Source: Lentisphaerota bacterium (GTDB lineage Bacteria > Verrucomicrobiota > Lentisphaeria > Victivallales > Victivallaceae). From it: a DNA stretch of 64,000 nt. The stretch lies in assembly GCA_015061605.1 (NCBI GenBank), contig SUWH01000003.1, forward strand, positions 57,748-121,747, read 5' to 3'. Positions 32,427-39,964 of the stretch are shown here, one piece after another; position 1 is the first letter of the stretch; every line of letters starts with the position of its first letter. The translations under genes and the position numbers were made by a program. The notes under the pieces are model-generated. The model was not told where the DNA came from and did not search any database. It saw only the letters and a list, made by a program, of their open reading frames with translations.

Positions 32427-35231
32427 ATGAAATCAATAAAAAAACTGTTGATCCTGCTGCTCGCTGTTGCGGCAACCGGTGCTTTCGCCGCCAAACCGGT
32501 CGGTATCTGGAAGGGATTGGCTTGGCAGCGGATCGGAGAACTGGTCAATGCAACTGTTTTCAGCCCCCAGTGGCACCAGGATAAACCTTTGACCACTGAT
32601 TTTACCGGTAAAGAGTTTGACAAGGTTTCCGCCGTGGTCTACATGCACGGTTTTAACCAGATTTTCCGCTTCCGTGAATGGAAACAGGATACGATCAACC
32701 AAATGGAAAACTTTGTTTCCAATGGCGGTGTGCTGGTCATCCTGATCGATGGCGCCCCGCGCCCATCCAATGTTTCAAAGACCAAAATAAAAGGTCAGGA
32801 TATGAGCAAACTTCTTGGTGCGTCCAAGTTCGTTTCCATCTCCGGAAAAGTTGAAATCAAAGATAAATCCTGGGCCGATTGCGGTAAAATTCCGGAAGTG
32901 TTTCAGCACATGCTCAAACCGGCAACTACACAGAACGCAAAGGCTCAACCGCTTATCGCATTGAGCGGTCTTACTACTGCCAAAACGATCATCGGTAATG
33001 ATTCCGGCGCCATCGTCGCCGTCAATCAGCTCGGTAAAGGTAAAGTTTACTTTATCAACGTCCGTCTGACTGAAGCCAAAACCAGTTTCCCGCTGCCCAG
33101 GCATTATGTTATCAATGCGGAGTGGAAGCAGTATCTGCCCTTTGCCAAAAAAATCCATGAGGCGATCCTTGAGGCAAAACCGGCGTTGAGCAAAGAAAAA
33201 CGCGAGATTTGGGAACCGATCCCCCTCGGTCCGAAAGCTCAGAAAACTGATTTTACTCCGCGCAAACCGATCAAATTGGTTTCTGCACGCAAAATGAAGA
33301 AATTGGAGGGTGAACCTCTGCCGCTGGTACTTGATGGTAAGCCGCGGGCTCTGCTTATTACAGGTGGAACCGGCGCAACCGGCACCCCCGGTGCCTACGC
33401 GATTCTCAATAATTTGCTGAAAAAAATGTCCGGCACCGTCCTCCCGCTGCCAAACCCCAAAGCTGTCAGTGAAAAAAATGGCAAATGGATGTGGCGTGGA
33501 CAAGCCTATGATACCAAGGTAGTTTTTAAAGCAGCTGATCATGTCAGCGTTGTTGCTTCCGGTAATTTGATTACCATCGGTACTCCTGCCGGTGCTCCGG
33601 AGCTCGGCATCTATACCCTTATGCGCGAATGTCTCGGTTACCGGATGTTGTGGCCCGGAGACGATGGAGAAGTTTACACAAAAAATGCTACGGTGAAAAT
33701 CGATCCGATCGATCTTTACGACAAGAGTCCGATGAAATTCCGCAACTTCAGAAACAGTCTTGTTTGCGGAAAATATCCGTGGAAGACGCCGGAAGGAAAG
33801 GTCATCCAGGTCAATGCCCGTGAAGGTTTGAGCAGAGGATGTGATATAATCGGATTGGATGTGCGCGAAGCGATCAAACTCCGCAAACTGCACACTTCAT
33901 GGGCAAAACCCCAGCGTCTTGGCGGTTCTCTCAATGAAACCAGTGGCGGGAACTTTTATTCCTGGGGTAAACGTTTTGAAAAAAAACATCCGGAATATCT
34001 GGCCTTGCAGTTTGAAACTTTCCGTAAAGTAAAAGATCGTCACCCACGTATTTGCAAATCCAATCCGGCTGTGATCAAACAGGCTGTTCAGGATGTGCTG
34101 AAAAAGGTCAAACCACACACTGAATACTGTCGCTTTTCTCCCAGCGACGGCGGATATGACTTGATGTGCATGTGTGAAAATTGCCGTAAATGGGACTGCA
34201 GTGATGCTCCGCGCGGCGCCGCCCGCATCTATCTCGGCCGCAACCGTATCACTTATCAGTACGTTTCCATGACCGACCGCGTTTTGCAGTTTACGATCGA
34301 AGCTGCCAAAGAACTGCGCAAGCACAATCCCAAGCTCGGAGTTGTGTATATGCCCTATTCCAGCTATTTCAATCCTCCGAACTATCGTCATGATATTCCG
34401 GACAATATGCTTATCAACTTTGTCGGCGGTGATTTCATTAATAACAAAGGCCGTCAGCATGACATAAAATGCTGGGATTTCTGGGCTTCAATGGCAAAAA
34501 ATCTCTGTTGGCGTCCGAATTTTCTCGGGCATGACAGCCAGAGCGCTTTCCCGCTGATCTATGTGACTGAATTGGCAAAAGATCTCAAATACTTTGCTTC
34601 GACCGGTATGGTCGGCGGCGACTTTGATACGATGCCGCACAACTACGCCACTGAAGGTTTGAACTACTATGTTCTCGCCCAGTTGATGTGGGATCCGGCG
34701 GCCAAAGTCGAAGATATTATTGATGATTTCTGCAAAAATGGTTTCGGCGCAGGTGCGGAGGATATGAAAAAATTCTACAGGCATTGTGAGAAGTTGACCG
34801 ATATATTTGCTCAACGCAATGAAAGTTCGGTCAAGGAATTTGAAGATCTCACCGTCGCAAGAACTCTTTCCGGACGCAAAAAACTGGCTGTTGTTTTTAA
34901 CGCCAAAGAGATGAACAAATTGGAGGGATTCATCAAGGCTGCCAAGTCTAAAGTCGCAGCCGGTTCTCCGGAAGCCCGCCGTTTAGACTTTGTTGCTGCC
35001 GGTTTGGAGTATTGCCGCAAAAATGCCGAGTTCTGGAACAAGTACTGGAATGCAAAGAGCAAAGCTGAACGTAAAGCTCTTATTCCGGATATAGATGAAC
35101 TGGTAAGTTACTGGACCAAACTTTTCCGGGAAAAGCCGTTTGCTGTTTCGGTGCCGTCGGAGGTGTATGGACATTACACCAGCTTCTTCCGCAACTGCGA
35201 ATGGGAGCCGGTTCGTCAATATAAGAAATAA
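32427..35231 (+). CDS. secreted DUF4838 protein, family B copy 1
   Basis: 934 aa with a signal peptide cleaved after Ala21 (ATGAFA|AKPVGIWKG). It differs from family A by an N-terminal alpha/beta domain of about 250 residues (KVSAVVYMHGFNQIF.., NGGVLVILIDGAPR.., GKGKVYFINVRL) that resembles a ThuA- or class I amidotransferase-like fold, followed by a GH67N-like part ending in YRMLWPGDDGEVYTK and the DUF4838 core with FSPSDGGYD and C581-M-C-E-N-C586. The family A C-terminal beta module is replaced by a helical end. Probably an extracellular or periplasmic glycan-active enzyme. AAAGAGG precedes the ATG. Confidence 0.78.
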   Translation: MKSIKKLLILLLAVAATGAFAAKPVGIWKGLAWQRIGELVNATVFSPQWHQDKPLTTDFTGKEFDKVSAVVYMHGFNQIFRFREWKQDTINQMENFVSNGGVLVILIDGAPRPSNVSKTKIKGQDMSKLLGASKFVSISGKVEIKDKSWADCGKIPEVFQHMLKPATTQNAKAQPLIALSGLTTAKTIIGNDSGAIVAVNQLGKGKVYFINVRLTEAKTSFPLPRHYVINAEWKQYLPFAKKIHEAILEAKPALSKEKREIWEPIPLGPKAQKTDFTPRKPIKLVSARKMKKLEGEPLPLVLDGKPRALLITGGTGATGTPGAYAILNNLLKKMSGTVLPLPNPKAVSEKNGKWMWRGQAYDTKVVFKAADHVSVVASGNLITIGTPAGAPELGIYTLMRECLGYRMLWPGDDGEVYTKNATVKIDPIDLYDKSPMKFRNFRNSLVCGKYPWKTPEGKVIQVNAREGLSRGCDIIGLDVREAIKLRKLHTSWAKPQRLGGSLNETSGGNFYSWGKRFEKKHPEYLALQFETFRKVKDRHPRICKSNPAVIKQAVQDVLKKVKPHTEYCRFSPSDGGYDLMCMCENCRKWDCSDAPRGAARIYLGRNRITYQYVSMTDRVLQFTIEAAKELRKHNPKLGVVYMPYSSYFNPPNYRHDIPDNMLINFVGGDFINNKGRQHDIKCWDFWASMAKNLCWRPNFLGHDSQSAFPLIYVTELAKDLKYFASTGMVGGDFDTMPHNYATEGLNYYVLAQLMWDPAAKVEDIIDDFCKNGFGAGAEDMKKFYRHCEKLTDIFAQRNESSVKEFEDLTVARTLSGRKKLAVVFNAKEMNKLEGFIKAAKSKVAAGSPEARRLDFVAAGLEYCRKNAEFWNKYWNAKSKAERKALIPDIDELVSYWTKLFREKPFAVSVPSEVYGHYTSFFRNCEWEPVRQYKK

Positions 35232-35238
35232 TATGATC

Positions 35239-35275
35239 AAATGCCATGCGGGAAATAATTTTCTGCATGGCATTT
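35239..35275 (+). terminator. intercistronic 11-bp stem-loop
   Basis: AAATGCCATGC (35239-35249) pairs perfectly with 35265-35275 around a 15-nt loop. It lies in the only long gap (66 nt) of the operon. No T-tract follows, so it may be a partial terminator or an RNA-processing/stability hairpin rather than a full stop. Confidence 0.5.
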
Positions 35276-35297
35276 GTTCATGATGGAGAAATGTTTT

Positions 35298-38075
35298 ATG
35301 AACAAAATAAAATTATTATTGTCAGTTGCGGCATTATTTTTACTGTCATCAGTTTTTGCGGCAAAGCCGGTCGGCGTCTGGAAAGGCTATGACCACGCCC
35401 GGCTGCTGGAACTGGTCAATGCCACCGTATTCAATCCGCAGTGGAGCAAAGACAAACCGCTGACTGTCCCGTTCTCCGGCCAAGAATTTGACAATGTTTC
35501 AGCTATTGTCTATCTGCATGGCGGAAACATGCTCCGCTTCCGGGAGATCAAACCGGCAATGATCGATAAACTGGAGAAATTTGTCGCTGACGGAGGAGTT
35601 TTTATCGCCGTTATTGACGGCGGCTATCCCGGTGATACCAAAATCGGCAAAATGTCAAAGCTGTTCGGCGCAGGAGCTTATTCAACTCTGAAAGGCAAAG
35701 TTGATATTATTGATAAATCCTGGAGCGATTGCGGAAAAAATCCGGATGTTTTTGAACATATGCTCGCTCCGAAATCAAAAGACGAAAAGGGAGAACTTAT
35801 CCCGGTCAAACTTACAACGCTGGCCAAACTTACTACCGCAAAACCGGTTATCGGTAATGCTTCCGGAAATCTGGTCACAGTAAATACTCTCGGCAAGGGA
35901 AAAGTTTATTTCATAAACGTCCGTTTGAGTTCTTCATATACCAGTTATTTCCAGCATTATCACGACCGTGCCAATGCAGCATGGGATCAATATCTGCCGT
36001 TCGCGAAAAAAATCCATCAAATCATCATGGAGACCAAACCGGCATTGAGTAATGAAAAACGCGAGATCTGGGATCCCAAACCGCTCGGCCCCAAAGCTTC
36101 CCCCGCAAAGATAAAACCGCGCACGCCCGAAAAACTGGTTTCTGTCCGTAAATTTACCAAACTTGATGGTGCTGAACTGCCGTTGATCGTCGATGGTAAA
36201 CCGCAGGCATTGCTGGTCGTCCGTAAAATAGGAGAAAGAGGCGCATACAACACTTTGAATGATCTCCTTTTCAAAATGTCCGGAACAAGACTTCCTTTGC
36301 CCGCTATGAAGGCTGTCGGCGAAAAAGATGGCATCTGGAAGTGGAAAGGCAAACTTTTCCCGGTTAAAATCGTTCTGGAAACCGCTGATCACGTCGGAGT
36401 CAAAGCTCAAGGCAATCTTATCACCATTACTGCGCCATCCCCCCAAATCGGTATCCAGACCTTTATGCGCGAATATCTCAACTACCGGATGCTGTGGCCG
36501 GGAAAAGATGGTGAAGTTTATACCAAAACCGCAAATATCAAAGTTTCACCTTTTGAATTTTACGACAAAACTCCTATACGTCAGCGCAGTTTGCGTAATG
36601 GGCTCTCCTGCGGTCTTTATGACTGGGAAACCCCGGAAGGCAAAGTGATCCAAGTTCACGCCCGTCCCGGAACCAGTAAAAACTGCAACATCATCGGTCT
36701 TGATGTCCGGGAAGTTATAAAAATGCGTGCCGGTCACGGCTCCTGGAGTGTGGTTCAGCGGCTGGGCGGCTCCCTTAAAGAAGGCGGCGGCGTGAACTTT
36801 TACAACTGGCAGAAAAAATACGGCAAAACCAAACCGAAACTGTTGGCTCTGCAGTTTGAAACTGTCCGCAAAATGAAAACCAAACATGTCCGCATCTGTA
36901 AATCCAATCCGGAAACAATCAAGACCGCTGTAAAAGAGGCATTGGAAAATCTCAAGAAACCCAGATACAAAGATGTCGAATACTATCGCTTTTCTCCCAG
37001 CGACGGCGGTTATGACATCATGTGTATGTGCGAAAACTGCCGCAAATGGGACCCCTCCGGTGGCAATCTCAAAACTTCACGCTTTTTCCTCGGCCGCAAC
37101 CGACCGGTTTACCGTTATCCCGGAATGACCGACCGCGTGCTGCGTTTCACCTGCGAAGCTGCCAGAGAATTGCAGAAGCACAAACCGGGCATGAAAGTCG
37201 TTTATCTTGCCTATGCCGGCTATCTTGCTCCGCCTCAGTACTATCACGATGTGCCGGAGAATATGCTGGTCACTTTCGTCGGCGGTCAGTACCTCAATAT
37301 CGCCAATCGTGAGCGTGACCGTGAATACTGGCGTTACTGGTCCGGAGTTGCCAAAGAACTCTGCTGGCGTCCCAACTTCCTTGGCGGCGGTTCCGGTATG
37401 CCGCTGATGTATTTCCGTGAAATGGCAAAAGACCTTAAACATTTTGCAGCGACCGGCATGGTCGGCGGAGATTTCGATACCCTGCCGCACCATTGGTCGA
37501 CCAATGCGCTCAATTACTATGTATTGGCGCGTCTGCTCTGGGATCCTGCTCTTGAGGTGGAAGCGATCATTGACGACTTCTGTCAGAGTGGTTTCGGCGC
37601 AGCGGCTGGTGAGATGAAAAAATATTATGCTCACTGCGAAAAACTCACTGAAAAATATATTGCTCTCGGTGGAGAGTCCATCGAAGATATCGAGGATTTG
37701 ACGGTGGTTCCCAAGAGCGGTTTCGGCAAGTTCTGCCATGCATTCACCGCTGCGGAATTTGAAAAGCTCGGCAGCATTCTTAAAAATGCCAAAAGTAAAG
37801 TCGCCGCCGGTTCTCCGGAAGCCCGTCGTATCGAATTTGTTGAAACCGGTTTGAATTTCTTCAAGATGAACCGGGAATTTGCCATGAAATACTGGAAAAC
37901 TCCCGCAAAACAGCGCAAAACACTGATCCCGGAAATCGACAAATTGATTGAAAAGTGGAAAGCGATGTTTGAAAAATATCCCTTTGCCATCAACCTGACG
38001 GCACTTGTGGATGATTATTTCTACGCCTTCTTCCGCAATTGCGGCTGGAAGCCGGTACGTCCGTATCAGAAATAA
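35298..38075 (+). CDS. secreted DUF4838 protein, family B copy 2
   Basis: 925 aa, a close paralogue of the preceding gene. The signal peptide ends at Ala21 (LSSVFA|AKPVGVWKG). The alpha/beta N-terminal domain (VSAIVYLHGGNML.., DGGVFIAVIDGG.., GKGKVYFINVRL), YRMLWPGKDGEVYTK, SPSDGGYD and C576-M-C-E-N-C581 are all present. The ATG at 35298 follows GGAG; earlier in-frame ATGs at 35274-35283 sit in or just after the intercistronic hairpin and have no ribosome-binding site. It is the last gene of the operon. Confidence 0.78.
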   Translation: MNKIKLLLSVAALFLLSSVFAAKPVGVWKGYDHARLLELVNATVFNPQWSKDKPLTVPFSGQEFDNVSAIVYLHGGNMLRFREIKPAMIDKLEKFVADGGVFIAVIDGGYPGDTKIGKMSKLFGAGAYSTLKGKVDIIDKSWSDCGKNPDVFEHMLAPKSKDEKGELIPVKLTTLAKLTTAKPVIGNASGNLVTVNTLGKGKVYFINVRLSSSYTSYFQHYHDRANAAWDQYLPFAKKIHQIIMETKPALSNEKREIWDPKPLGPKASPAKIKPRTPEKLVSVRKFTKLDGAELPLIVDGKPQALLVVRKIGERGAYNTLNDLLFKMSGTRLPLPAMKAVGEKDGIWKWKGKLFPVKIVLETADHVGVKAQGNLITITAPSPQIGIQTFMREYLNYRMLWPGKDGEVYTKTANIKVSPFEFYDKTPIRQRSLRNGLSCGLYDWETPEGKVIQVHARPGTSKNCNIIGLDVREVIKMRAGHGSWSVVQRLGGSLKEGGGVNFYNWQKKYGKTKPKLLALQFETVRKMKTKHVRICKSNPETIKTAVKEALENLKKPRYKDVEYYRFSPSDGGYDIMCMCENCRKWDPSGGNLKTSRFFLGRNRPVYRYPGMTDRVLRFTCEAARELQKHKPGMKVVYLAYAGYLAPPQYYHDVPENMLVTFVGGQYLNIANRERDREYWRYWSGVAKELCWRPNFLGGGSGMPLMYFREMAKDLKHFAATGMVGGDFDTLPHHWSTNALNYYVLARLLWDPALEVEAIIDDFCQSGFGAAAGEMKKYYAHCEKLTEKYIALGGESIEDIEDLTVVPKSGFGKFCHAFTAAEFEKLGSILKNAKSKVAAGSPEARRIEFVETGLNFFKMNREFAMKYWKTPAKQRKTLIPEIDKLIEKWKAMFEKYPFAINLTALVDDYFYAFFRNCGWKPVRPYQK

Positions 38076-38093
38076 CCGGAAACACAGAAAGAC

Positions 38094-38135
38094 GATCCCC
38101 GCAGCTTTGGGAGCTGCGGGGATCATCTGTTTTTA
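38094..38135. terminator. strong terminator between DUF4838 operon and araC-type gene
   Basis: A 13-bp perfect GC-rich stem (38094-38106 with 38112-38124), 5-nt loop TTGGG, with TGTTTTTA downstream on the plus strand. It lies between convergent genes and probably serves both. Confidence 0.9.
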
Positions 38136-39020
38136 TTATTTGGAGTCAGGGCGGATATTGTTCCAGAAACGTTCCCGCATCTGAAACGGGGTTTCTCCGG
38201 TTTCCCGTTTGATCGCCCGTAAAAAGCTGTTAGGATAGGCAAATCCGACTTTTGAAGCGATTTCTGCAATACTCAAGTTGGTGGATTTCAACAGTTCACA
38301 TCCCAGATTCAGCCGCCGGATAAGTTGATAATGACCTATAGTTTGTTTAATTTTCTGCTGAAATGTCTGGCGGATGGTACTGCCTGAAACGTGAAGTGCA
38401 TTGGATAATTCTTTAAGTGTCACATGGTGATCCCGGTTATTGGACAGATATTCGACGATCGCACTTAAAAGCGGATAGTCATGGTCAAAAAGTCTGGTTG
38501 AGCTGACCGACGGAGTTATCATATTCTGCATTTGTCTCAACAGTAAGGCAAAATGACAAACCGCTTCTTCTGCGGCAAACAATTCGCCGTTCTGCCAGCG
38601 TTGAAAAGCTTTTACTGCGGCAGACAGATAACTTATATCGTGCCGCTTTAAACGGAATTTTGTCTTGCATGCCCGCAGTAAGCGTTCCTCTTTTTCTTCA
38701 GTATAGAATGATGCCATCAATGATTGAAACGGCAGATGCTCTCCTCCGAAAACATGCCGGGCATACGGCGGTATCAATATCGTGTCGCCTTTTTCCAGAA
38801 AGAATGTACAATCATCTATTGTTACCATTCTTGCCCCGTCAAGCATATAGACAAAAATATAATTGCTGTGACAGAACGGCTCATCCCAGTTAGCGTAGGT
38901 TGCAGTTTCCCGGCGGTAAAAACGCAATCCGCGCGGGATCACCGGCGAAGACGGGGCTGCACCTTTCCCGGAAAAACTGTAATTTGAAACACTTTGGCAG
39001 AGTTTGTAAAATTTTTTCAT
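38136..39020 (-). CDS. AraC-family transcriptional regulator
   Basis: 294-aa DNA-binding regulator. The N-terminal part (about 30-110) is a cupin-like sensor with IDDCTFFLEKGDTILIPPYARHVF. The C-terminal AraC domain (about 190-287) has two helix-turn-helix units: VTLKELSNALHVSGSTIRQTF and IAEIASKVGFAYPNSFLRAIKRETGETPFQMR. It probably senses a sugar and controls the divergent pseudopilin/GH unit (start 39174), the DUF4838 operon next to it, or both. It has a near-consensus promoter and a GGAACGG ribosome-binding site. Confidence 0.88.
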   Translation of the reverse strand: MKKFYKLCQSVSNYSFSGKGAAPSSPVIPRGLRFYRRETATYANWDEPFCHSNYIFVYMLDGARMVTIDDCTFFLEKGDTILIPPYARHVFGGEHLPFQSLMASFYTEEKEERLLRACKTKFRLKRHDISYLSAAVKAFQRWQNGELFAAEEAVCHFALLLRQMQNMITPSVSSTRLFDHDYPLLSAIVEYLSNNRDHHVTLKELSNALHVSGSTIRQTFQQKIKQTIGHYQLIRRLNLGCELLKSTNLSIAEIASKVGFAYPNSFLRAIKRETGETPFQMRERFWNNIRPDSK

Positions 39021-39037
39021 ATCCGTTCCTTTTTTAT

Positions 39038-39066
39038 ACTATACTTCCAGACATGGCATATGTCAA
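39038..39066 (-). promoter_or_regulatory. promoter of the araC-type gene
   Basis: Minus strand: consensus -35 TTGACA (39066-39061), 17 bp, -10 TATAGT (39043-39038). Confidence 0.65.
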
Positions 39067-39109
39067 ATCGGAATTGTCATTAATGATGATTTTTATATCA
39101 TTTTTGTTA

Positions 39110-39138
39110 TTGTAAAAAACGTGTTAAAACAGTATATT
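39110..39138 (+). promoter_or_regulatory. promoter of the pseudopilin/GH unit
   Basis: -35 TTGTAA (39110-39115), 17 bp, -10 TATATT (39133-39138). It is divergent from the araC-type promoter 44 bp away, so one bound regulator could act on both. Confidence 0.6.
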
Positions 39139-39173
39139 AATGACAGGTACCATTTTATGGAGGTTTATAAAGT

Positions 39174-39950
39174 ATGAATAATTCAAATCCTTTTACCGCC
39201 GTACGGCGGGTGAAGCTGTGCTTCACCCTTATTGAATTGTTAATCGTAATTGCCATTATTGCCATTTTGGCGGCAATGCTGCTGCCCGCGCTGCAGAATG
39301 CCCGGGAACGCGGACGAGCCATCAGTTGTGCCAACAATCTTAAAACCATCGGTTTTGCTGCCCAAGCATATATAGATCAGATGAATGGTTATATGATGCC
39401 TCAGAAGACTCTGGTTGCCGGAGGAACTACTCTCAATCCATGGAATAATGAAGACACCTGGATGCATTTTTATTTGACCGGACGGAAAACGGATGAAGTT
39501 AAAACTTGGTTCGGTTATTCATCTGTCAACCGTTGTCCTTCTCGGCATGACAACGGGATTGGACGACGTAGTACTAACTTGCCGTATCCCTGGAGCTATG
39601 CTATCAACCGCCGTTTGCAGGGGTTACTGTGGGATGAAGCCCGGAAGATAGTCCGCCTTAAACGTCCGAGTTTTTACATCGGTTTTGTCGATTCTGAAAC
39701 CTACAATATTGACCGTGGCAGCTTCTGGAAAAACCGTCCGTTGGCCAGCGATACAGTGAACCGTATCGATTTCCGTCATCAGAAAGGAAATGCTTTTAAC
39801 GCTGCTCACGGAGACGGTCATGTTGAGACCTATTTCCGTCGTATTGATTGGTGGGAGAGTACAGCTAATAAATCAAATATCTACAATAAGTCGTCTTATG
39901 GTAAAATTGATGTATCACTCGCTGCCAATCGTGAAACAAATTGGAAATGA
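39174..39950 (+). CDS. type II secretion pseudopilin-like protein
   Basis: 258 aa. A short leader with RRVK is followed by [16 protein letters not shown], the prepilin methylation/cleavage helix, then [12 protein letters not shown]. Near the C-terminus [17 protein letters not shown] is a loose version of the H-x9-DG processing motif. Residue -1 to the expected cleavage Phe is Cys, not the usual Gly. Proteins of this type are thought to be assembled by type II secretion/type IV pilus machinery; none of that machinery is in the window. It is immediately followed (14 nt) by a large secreted GH-like gene. AGGAGG-like GGAGG precedes the start. Confidence 0.82.
   Translation: MNNSNPFTAVRRVKLCFTLIELLIVIAIIAILAAMLLPALQNARERGRAISCANNLKTIGFAAQAYIDQMNGYMMPQKTLVAGGTTLNPWNNEDTWMHFYLTGRKTDEVKTWFGYSSVNRCPSRHDNGIGRRSTNLPYPWSYAINRRLQGLLWDEARKIVRLKRPSFYIGFVDSETYNIDRGSFWKNRPLASDTVNRIDFRHQKGNAFNAAHGDGHVETYFRRIDWWESTANKSNIYNKSSYGKIDVSLAANRETNWK
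39196..39228 (+). promoter_or_regulatory. palindrome plus inverted repeat in the pseudopilin leader
   Basis: CCGCCGTACGGCGG (39196-39209) is a perfect palindrome. It runs into GGGTGAAGC (39208-39216), which pairs with GCTTCACCC (39220-39228) around TGT. The right arm contains the codons for F-T of the prepilin motif. Equivalent structures occur in the other two pseudopilin genes. Confidence 0.7.
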
Positions 39951-39964
39951 GAGCTGTGGAGAAT

